Source of the DNA: Psychrobacter sp. NG25
Lineage (GTDB): Bacteria > Pseudomonadota > Gammaproteobacteria > Pseudomonadales > Moraxellaceae
Length of the DNA: 64,000 bases
Reading direction: 5' to 3'
Assembly: GCF_015234355.1 (NCBI RefSeq)
Contig: NZ_JADGMV010000001.1
Coordinates: forward strand, 434,001 to 498,000
Shown here: positions 58,300 to 64,000 of the stretch, in pieces
How the letters are laid out: each line of letters starts with the position of its first letter
Position numbering within the stretch: the stretch's first letter is position 1
Notes under the pieces: generated by a model
Told to the model about the DNA's origin: nothing
Databases searched by the model: none
The model's input: only the letters and a program-made list of their open reading frames with translations
Translations under genes and position numbers: made by a program

Positions 58300-60459
58300 A
58301 TGACATCTATTTCTTCAGACTTACGGCTTGTCGATTTTGCCACTGCTACGCCGGTCATGTTACAAACCCAAGTTATCAATGCTATCGATAATGCCAATGC
58401 ATTTTTAGATGCGATGACAGATACCATAGATAATAGTACTTCCGCCCTAGAGGATGTGATGACTTTTGATCATATCAATCTCGCGCTAGATCGCAGTTGG
58501 GGTATCCTATCGCATCTTAACAGTGTGATGAGTAATGATGAGATTCGTCATGTACATCATGAACTACTTCCTAAACTATCAGCTTATGGCACTCGTGTAG
58601 GACAACATCAACCACTATTTAATCGTTATCAAACGATCGTGAATGACACAGCATTTTTTGCGACGCTTGAGCCTGCAAGATCACGTGCCATTGAGCTTGC
58701 GCTACGAAGCTTTGAGTTATCAGGGGTCGCGTTACCTAAAGCTGAACAAGAAAAATTTGCGGCCATTCAAAGCAAACTATCCACCTTATCAGCAACTTTC
58801 TCTGATCATGTTTTAGATGCCACACAAGCATTTGCACTGCCTTTACAAGACAATCAGTTAGCAGGTTTGACCGAAAGTGGTTTGGCATTATTGGCAGATG
58901 CAGGTGAGCAATATAAAGCCAGTCAGCTTGCCAGCGGTGTACTCACGCAAGCTGATATTGAGACGTTACCAACGCCTTATTATGTGGCAAGTTTAAACAT
59001 TCCTGTCTATCTCGCTATCATGACCCATGCTGATAATCGCGATTTGCGTGAGACTATGTACCGTGCTTACGTTACTCGTGCGTCTGAATTTGATAAGCAT
59101 ACCAATGCTAAAGGTGAGTCGCTAAACAACGCTGATATCATGAGTCAAATTCTGAGTTTACGTGAGCAAAAGGCAAAGCTATTAGGTTTCGATAATTATG
59201 CAGAGGTCTCACTATCGACCAAAATGGCTGACAACGTGGCGGAAGTTGAAGCATTCTTACGTGACCTAGCAGAGCAAGCAACGCCTACCGCTAAGCAAGA
59301 CCTAGGACAATTGCAGGCATATGCAAAGAACCATAGTATCGATGACCTACAATCATGGGACAGTGCCTATATCGCTGAAAAAGTAAAACAAAGCGAATTC
59401 AGCTTATCACAAGAAGAGATACGACCTTACTTTCCATTACCAAAAGTGATTGGCGGACTATTTGCTATCGTTGAGCGCTTGTACGGGATTAAAGTACAAG
59501 AGCAGAGTGAGTCTGTGTCACGCTGGCATGATGATGTGCGTTTTTATCAGTTGTTTGATGCTGATAACCACTTACTTGGCGGCTTCTATTTCGATTTGTT
59601 TGCACGTAGCGGCAAGCGAGGCGGTGCGTGGATGAATGGTTTTCAGTCGCGTTATACTTATGACGAGCAAGATCACCAACAGTTACCTGTTTGCTTTATG
59701 GTCGGTAACTTCACCCCTGCACTTGCGGGCAAGCCAAGCTTATTGACTCATGACGAAGTATTGACCTTATTCCATGAGTTCGGCCATGGCTTGCATCACC
59801 TATTAACCCAAGTGACTGTCGGTGATGTCGCAGGTGTCAATGGCGTCGAGTGGGACGCAGTTGAACTACCAAGCCAGTTTATGGAAAACTGGGCATGGGA
59901 TGCGGAAGGCATTGCGCTAATTAGTAGTCATGTCGAGACTGGCGAACCATTGCCTAAAGATAAACTTGATGCTCTATTGGCTGTCAAAAACTTCCAAAGC
60001 GGTATGCAAACACTGCGTCAAATCGAATTCGCCCTGTTTGACCTATTGATTCATGGGCATTCGCCAGCACTTGATTACGATGGTGTTTTAGCAACTCTGA
60101 ACACAGTGCGCAACGATATCTCTATCATGCAAACGCCAGATTACAACCGCTTTGCCAACGGTTTCAGCCATATATTTGCAGGGGGTTATGCGGCTGGCTA
60201 TTACTCTTATAAATGGGCGGAGCTGTTATCCGCAGATGCTTTTAGTAAGTTTGAAGAAGACGGTATTTTCAACCCAGCTACAGGTAAAGCTTTCCGCGAA
60301 TCTATCTTGTCCGTTGGTGGTAGTTTTCCAGCCAAAACCAATTTTGAGAAATTCCGTGGTCGTAGTGCCAGCATCGATGCTTTATTACGTCATAGTGGTT
60401 TTGATAGTTCTAAAAATATCAACGCTGCCAATGCTCAAACGACTCACGAGGCGATTTAA
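58300..60459 (+). CDS. prlC: Oligopeptidase A (M3 family metallopeptidase)
   Basis: A cytoplasmic zinc oligopeptidase of 719 residues that degrades short peptides, including cleaved signal peptides. The zinc motif HEFGHGLHHLL sits at residue 492, and the downstream glutamate ligand lies in GVEWDAVELPSQFMENWAW, the M3 signature. The N-terminal two-thirds are helical, with LALDRSWGILSHLNSVM and SEFSLSQEEIRPYFPLPKVI. The C-terminal FSHIFAGGYAAGYYSYKWAE is diagnostic. Its stop abuts the ATG of the zinc-ribbon gene, so the two are translationally linked. A long 644-base leader region precedes it. Confidence 0.96.
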   Translation: MTSISSDLRLVDFATATPVMLQTQVINAIDNANAFLDAMTDTIDNSTSALEDVMTFDHINLALDRSWGILSHLNSVMSNDEIRHVHHELLPKLSAYGTRVGQHQPLFNRYQTIVNDTAFFATLEPARSRAIELALRSFELSGVALPKAEQEKFAAIQSKLSTLSATFSDHVLDATQAFALPLQDNQLAGLTESGLALLADAGEQYKASQLASGVLTQADIETLPTPYYVASLNIPVYLAIMTHADNRDLRETMYRAYVTRASEFDKHTNAKGESLNNADIMSQILSLREQKAKLLGFDNYAEVSLSTKMADNVAEVEAFLRDLAEQATPTAKQDLGQLQAYAKNHSIDDLQSWDSAYIAEKVKQSEFSLSQEEIRPYFPLPKVIGGLFAIVERLYGIKVQEQSESVSRWHDDVRFYQLFDADNHLLGGFYFDLFARSGKRGGAWMNGFQSRYTYDEQDHQQLPVCFMVGNFTPALAGKPSLLTHDEVLTLFHEFGHGLHHLLTQVTVGDVAGVNGVEWDAVELPSQFMENWAWDAEGIALISSHVETGEPLPKDKLDALLAVKNFQSGMQTLRQIEFALFDLLIHGHSPALDYDGVLATLNTVRNDISIMQTPDYNRFANGFSHIFAGGYAAGYYSYKWAELLSADAFSKFEEDGIFNPATGKAFRESILSVGGSFPAKTNFEKFRGRSASIDALLRHSGFDSSKNINAANAQTTHEAI

Positions 60460-60717
60460 ATGCGCTACCAATCATCAAGCCCTAAACGCCGATTTTTAGC
60501 AGGCGTTCGCTGCCCAAGATGCCAAGCGATAGATGCGGTAGTACAGGTGAATATTGTGACTCCAGCACCTGATGAATACATCGAGTGTACTTTGTGTGGG
60601 CACGCAGAGCATCGCCCTGACCCTGATGCAATCAGTGCCAAAAACCACCTAGAGGATCAACTGGCTCGTGATGCAATGGCCACAGGTACGAGTGGTACAG
60701 TAAAGTTCAAACCCTAA
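60460..60717 (+). CDS. yheV: YheV-like putative zinc-ribbon protein
   Basis: An 85-residue protein. Two cysteine knuckles, CPRC (near residue 19) and CTLCGH (near residue 47), form a predicted zinc ribbon. The N-terminus RYQSSSPKRRFLAGVRCPRCQAID and the EYIECTLCGHAEHRP segment match the YheV (DUF2387) family. Function is unknown. In several gammaproteobacteria it lies next to prlC, as here, where the two genes abut without a gap. The C-terminus is longer than in E. coli. Confidence 0.85.
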   Translation: MRYQSSSPKRRFLAGVRCPRCQAIDAVVQVNIVTPAPDEYIECTLCGHAEHRPDPDAISAKNHLEDQLARDAMATGTSGTVKFKP

Positions 60718-60754
60718 GTATCTGATACCAAGCGTCAAGTTATAATCGCTACTG

Positions 60755-60786
60755 GCCTATCTATCAATAGATAGGCTTTTTATTTT
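60755..60786 (+). terminator. Intrinsic terminator after yheV
   Basis: GCCTATCTAT (60755-60764) pairs perfectly with ATAGATAGGC (60767-60776), then TTTTTATTTT. Confidence 0.88.
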
Positions 60787-60837
60787 GAGTTTGCTATAGT
60801 ATGGCTATCTATATTTCTAACATAAATCGACTACAAT

Positions 60838-61344
60838 ATGAAAAGCCAAAAAATGCGTCCTTTATCAACTAAGTTAACAGAAGAAAGCTCTACCAAACCT
60901 TGGAAAAAATGGTTGCTAGCATTGATATTAGCAATGCTATTTATTGGTTACTTGATTTGGAAAAGTGCTTTGTCTGATACCGACTCCACGCTACCAATCA
61001 CGAAACAAATTGAAGCAACAGAGTCTATTTCTACGCCACTTAATAGTGTGACTGTGACTAGCGATTTGAAAGATACAGATGTACCTGTATCTTCAAATAA
61101 TCAATCGCTTGATCCCGATGCTATTTTGAGCGCGCCTTTACCAGAAACGGACAGTTTGGCCAAAGAAGAGAGCGATCGTCTCAATGACGAGACTAACCGC
61201 TTAATTGAGCAAGAGAAGTTGCTGGCTGAACAGCTGGCCATGAACAAACAGTTGGCTGACATGAAAGCAGAGCAAATTACATTGGTTGAACAGCAGATAG
61301 CTCAACTAGAAGCGGGTGATCCTGTTAAGACTGAGGTCAAGTAA
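60838..61344 (+). CDS. Small single-span membrane protein with C-terminal coiled coil, unknown function
   Basis: 168 residues. A basic cytoplasmic N-terminus (about 24 residues) precedes one transmembrane helix, WLLALILAMLFIGYLIWKSAL. A Ser/Thr/Asp-rich linker and a Glu/Gln/Leu-rich heptad region follow (ESDRLNDETNRLIEQEKLLAEQL, then MNKQLADMKAEQI). It is probably anchored in the inner membrane with the coiled coil outside. I do not recognise a family. It lies 28 bases before the macro-domain gene and may be co-transcribed with it. Confidence 0.75.
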   Translation: MKSQKMRPLSTKLTEESSTKPWKKWLLALILAMLFIGYLIWKSALSDTDSTLPITKQIEATESISTPLNSVTVTSDLKDTDVPVSSNNQSLDPDAILSAPLPETDSLAKEESDRLNDETNRLIEQEKLLAEQLAMNKQLADMKAEQITLVEQQIAQLEAGDPVKTEVK

Positions 61345-61372
61345 ATTCATATTTATTATAAAGGGGCTGGCA

Positions 61373-61936
61373 ATGGCGACTCTACAATTAACCCACGCCC
61401 CTATTTTCACAAGTAGCGCGCAGCTACTTATCCTGCCAGTTAATACTGCAGGTGTTCTTCTAGATCCCGTACTAACAAAATCTAAAACTTTATTTCCTGA
61501 TAATTACCAACGTTACTATCGCGCGTGCCGTGATGGCAGTCTAAACGTGGGCAGTTGCATGCTCCATAAGCGCGTACTTGAGCAAGCTGGACTTGGCATA
61601 AGTAGTAATGGCAATCAACCAAGCTATATCGCCAACCTTGTTATATCAGACCATCCTTACCACCCAGCACGTATACGTTGGTTGACGGAAGCATTGACTG
61701 AGTTTCAGCAGCAGCTCATACCTTTGATACGCTATCAAGGTATCCGTCGGATCGCACTACTTGCACGTCCGCTTATCCATAATAATGCACGGAATAACGA
61801 TCCTGAAACACAAAATTCAATACACTCACTTCCTTTAGATTGGAATGCGGATATTTTGCCGTTACTGATTCAAAAACTACAAGATTTACCTAAGTTACGT
61901 ATCGACGTACATGTACCTAGAAATATTGAATTTTAA
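61373..61936 (+). CDS. Divergent macro-domain-like protein
   Basis: 187 residues. The N-terminal half (LLILPVNTAGVLLDPVLTKS, then LFPDNYQRYYRACRDGSLNVGSCML) closely follows the pattern of macro domains of the DarG/ADP-ribose-binding type, where VNTVG...G, FP-N, Y-ACK-GE-L-G occur in this order. YIANLVISDHPYHPARIRWLTEALTEF and the GIRRIALLARPLIH strand continue the fold. The glycine-rich catalytic loop (GCGLGGL-like) expected after that last strand is not evident, so binding without hydrolysis is possible. No DarT toxin is nearby. AGGGG lies 8 bases before the ATG at 61373, which decides the start. Assignment is by pattern only. Confidence 0.65.
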   Translation: MATLQLTHAPIFTSSAQLLILPVNTAGVLLDPVLTKSKTLFPDNYQRYYRACRDGSLNVGSCMLHKRVLEQAGLGISSNGNQPSYIANLVISDHPYHPARIRWLTEALTEFQQQLIPLIRYQGIRRIALLARPLIHNNARNNDPETQNSIHSLPLDWNADILPLLIQKLQDLPKLRIDVHVPRNIEF

Positions 61937-62084
61937 AATGGAATAAGCCGAAATGGTTAAGACAATATAGCACCAAAAAGCACCATTATTAGCAGTGGTG
62001 AGCCTCATTGAGTGAAAAGCTCATACTTGCTCGTTCAACGTTATAACCTCGTCCAATATTATATACTCTAAGAATAATACCCAT

Positions 62085-62134
62085 AAAAAAACCGCCTTGA
62101 ATACTCATGACGAGTAGCTCAAAGCGGTTTTTTT
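62085..62134. terminator. Bidirectional terminator after pnp
   Basis: AAAAAAACCGC plus TTGA pairs with TCAA plus GCGGTTTTTTT, with one mismatch and an inner ACTC/GAGT stem. It is followed by T runs on both strands, between the convergent macro-domain gene and pnp. Confidence 0.85.
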
Positions 62135-62166
62135 GTACTAAATTAAACCAAACCAATTGTTAAAAA

Positions 62167-64000
62167 TTAGTTCTGCTCAATACCTTTCATAGTCAGCTTA
62201 ATGCGACCACGGTTATCAACGTCTTGAACGAAGACTTTAACGATCTGACCTTCTTTCAAATAATCTGATACATTTTCTACTCGCTCTTCTGCGATTTGTG
62301 AGATATGTACTAGACCGTCAGTGTTTGGCAATACGTTAACGAACGCTCCGAAGTCAACAATACGAGCAACCGTACCCTCGTAAGTTTTGCCAACTTCAAC
62401 TTCAGCAGTCAATGCTTCGATTTTACCAATAGCGGCTTTAGTTGCTGCTTTGTTTTCACCAAAGATACGAATCGTGCCACCATCATCGATATCGATAACC
62501 GCGCCAGTTTCTTCCGTTAGCTGACGAATCATTGCGCCGCCTTTACCGATTACGTCACGGATTTTATCCGGATTGATTTCGATAACGGCATAGTTAGGTG
62601 CATGAGCGTTAATTTCGGTACGGCTCTCAGGCAGTACTTTGTTCATCGCATCTAGGATATGGATACGACCGGCATGGGCCTGCTTAAGCGCTTGCTCCAT
62701 GATATCAGGCGTAATACCTTCGATTTTGATATCCATCTGCAGCGCAGTAATACCATCTTTAGAACCAGCAACTTTAAAGTCCATATCGCCAAGATGATCT
62801 TCATCACCTAAGATATCTGATAATACAGCGAAACGCTCGCCTTCTTTAACCAGACCCATCGCGATACCAGCAACAGGTGCTTTTAGTGGAACACCAGCAT
62901 CCATCAATGCCAAACTTGCACCACAAACAGACGCCATAGAAGATGAACCATTTGATTCAGTAATCTCTGATACTACACGGATGACATATGGGAAGCGTTC
63001 GCTATCTGGAAGCATTGCTTGCACACCGCGACGTGCTAAACGGCCATGACCGATTTCACGACGTTTTGGAATACCTTCACGACCCGTTTCACCTACTGAG
63101 AAATGCGGGAAGTTGTAATGCAGCATGAAATGGTCACGGATAGTGCCACCTAGTGAATCAATCATGTTGACGTCGCGACTGTTACCCAATGTGGTCGTAA
63201 CCAATGCTTGCGTCTCACCACGAGTGAATAGTGCTGAACCATGCGTGAACGGCAATACACCAACCTGTACGTCAAGTGCGCGGACGGTCTCAAGATCACG
63301 ACCATCGATACGTGGCTTACCTGACAAGATATTGTCACGAACCGTACGATACTTCAGATCGTTATAGATTTCTTTAAGTTCAGTTACAGTATCAGCATAA
63401 CTTTCTGACTCAGCATCACCAGCAAGCGCATCAATAATTGACTGCTTGATTTCGTCAAGCTTAGCGTAACGTTCTTGCTTGTCTGTAGTAGTGTAAGCGT
63501 CTGCAACTTGCTCACCGAACTGCTCTTTCATGCTGCTGGTAAGCACTTGATCGCGTTCAGGGGCACTATACTGTTGCTTAGCAGTACCGATTTCTTCTGC
63601 CATTGACGCAATGTTGTCAATAACGATTTGCTGTTGTTGATGACCGTATAATACTGCGCCTAGCATCTGATCTTCTGAAAGCTCTGCTGCTTCAGATTCA
63701 ACCATCAATACTGCAGACTTCGTACCGGCCACAACCAAATCAAGGTCACTCTCTTTGAGCTGCTCAATTGTTGGGTTCAGTACGTATTCACCATTGATAA
63801 AACCAACACGTGCCGCTGCAACTGGACCATTGAATGGCGCATCAGAAATAGCCAATGCTGCTGAAGCACCGATTAGTGCAGCGATATCAGCAGACTGAGT
63901 CTTATCTGATGAAACGACTGTCGCAGTGATCTGAATTTCGTTAACATAGCCTTCAGGAAATAGCGGACGAATCGGACGATCGATTAAGCGCGAAGTTAAT
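62167..64000 (-). CDS. pnp: Polyribonucleotide nucleotidyltransferase (PNPase), 5' end beyond the window
   Basis: 3'-to-5' exoribonuclease and degradosome component. The frame is open to the right edge, so the N-terminus is missing; 610 residues are present, starting in the first RNase PH core at [21 protein letters not shown]. The second core has the catalytic [12 protein letters not shown] and [14 protein letters not shown] segments with [18 protein letters not shown]. The KH domain follows ([24 protein letters not shown]), then the S1 domain ([28 protein letters not shown]). It ends [13 protein letters not shown] with no long tail. It is usually autoregulated through its leader, which is not in view. 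Confidence 0.97.
   Translation of the reverse strand, partial: LTSRLIDRPIRPLFPEGYVNEIQITATVVSSDKTQSADIAALIGASAALAISDAPFNGPVAAARVGFINGEYVLNPTIEQLKESDLDLVVAGTKSAVLMVESEAAELSEDQMLGAVLYGHQQQQIVIDNIASMAEEIGTAKQQYSAPERDQVLTSSMKEQFGEQVADAYTTTDKQERYAKLDEIKQSIIDALAGDAESESYADTVTELKEIYNDLKYRTVRDNILSGKPRIDGRDLETVRALDVQVGVLPFTHGSALFTRGETQALVTTTLGNSRDVNMIDSLGGTIRDHFMLHYNFPHFSVGETGREGIPKRREIGHGRLARRGVQAMLPDSERFPYVIRVVSEITESNGSSSMASVCGASLALMDAGVPLKAPVAGIAMGLVKEGERFAVLSDILGDEDHLGDMDFKVAGSKDGITALQMDIKIEGITPDIMEQALKQAHAGRIHILDAMNKVLPESRTEINAHAPNYAVIEINPDKIRDVIGKGGAMIRQLTEETGAVIDIDDGGTIRIFGENKAATKAAIGKIEALTAEVEVGKTYEGTVARIVDFGAFVNVLPNTDGLVHISQIAEERVENVSDYLKEGQIVKVFVQDVDNRGRIKLTMKGIEQN

Overview
The window looks like a chromosomal segment of a gammaproteobacterium of the family Moraxellaceae, most probably Psychrobacter. 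This is inferred from recognised proteins and gene order, not from a database search: the sdhCDAB-sucAB-lpd-sucCD block divergent from gltA, the Pseudomonas/Acinetobacter-type argH / algZ-algR-hemC-hemD-hemX neighbourhood, the pstSCAB-phoU order, moderate AT content with very AT-rich gaps, and Moraxellaceae-like ArgH, RibB and YggX sequences. Nearly all of it is core metabolism. I saw no tRNA, rRNA, CRISPR array, complete insertion sequence or prophage.

Layout. (1) 1-6.75 kb, minus strand, strongly AT-rich: the end of a surface-polysaccharide cluster. It holds three enzymes of a WbpB/WbpD/WbpE-like route to a UDP-diacetamido-uronic acid, a large protein with two glycosyltransferase domains, a second glycosyltransferase, and the start of an unidentified gene cut by the window edge. 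(2) 6.9-20 kb, minus strand: TCA-cycle block sdhC-sdhD-sdhA-sdhB, then sucA-sucB-lpdA-sucC-sucD. Its intergenic gaps are long and rich in hairpins. (3) 20-22.4 kb: a 1-kb regulatory region with a Fur-box-like site and a tandem hairpin motif, then gltA on the plus strand. (4) 22.4-28.1 kb: a putative lipoprotein, an HExxH protein, rarA, a ribB with a decayed GTP-cyclohydrolase-II-like half, and a hotdog thioesterase. (5) 28.1-35.2 kb: hemX, hemD, hemC, algR and algZ on minus, argH on plus. (6) 35.3-41.2 kb: yggX, then the phosphate operon pstS-pstC-pstA-pstB-phoU behind a clear Pho box. (7) 41.3-47.5 kb: TPP riboswitch, thiC (apparently shortened by an in-frame stop), then a type Va autotransporter with an 18-bp repeat hinge. 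(8) 47.5-64 kb: a membrane protein of unknown function, class I fructose-bisphosphate aldolase, a DMT permease, an ABC exporter, an alpha/beta hydrolase, an AlkB-like dioxygenase, a quinone-oxidoreductase-like enzyme, an EEP-family phosphodiesterase, a baeRF (eRF1-like) protein, oligopeptidase A with a YheV-like zinc ribbon, a small membrane protein, a divergent macro-domain protein, and pnp running off the right edge.

How it fits together. Citrate synthase plus sdh/suc supply the central part of the TCA cycle, and the Fur-like site in the gltA-sdhC gap suggests iron control of it. Pst/PhoU serves phosphate uptake and ThiC serves thiamine synthesis, whose product is the cofactor of SucA. HemC/HemD make tetrapyrrole, which includes the haem of SdhCD.

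No new multi-gene system is evident. The best leads are the tandem conserved-loop hairpins before gltA, the in-frame stop in thiC followed by a preserved 28-codon tail, a small interspersed element with terminal inverted repeats present in two copies, and orphan macro-domain, HExxH and baeRF proteins.
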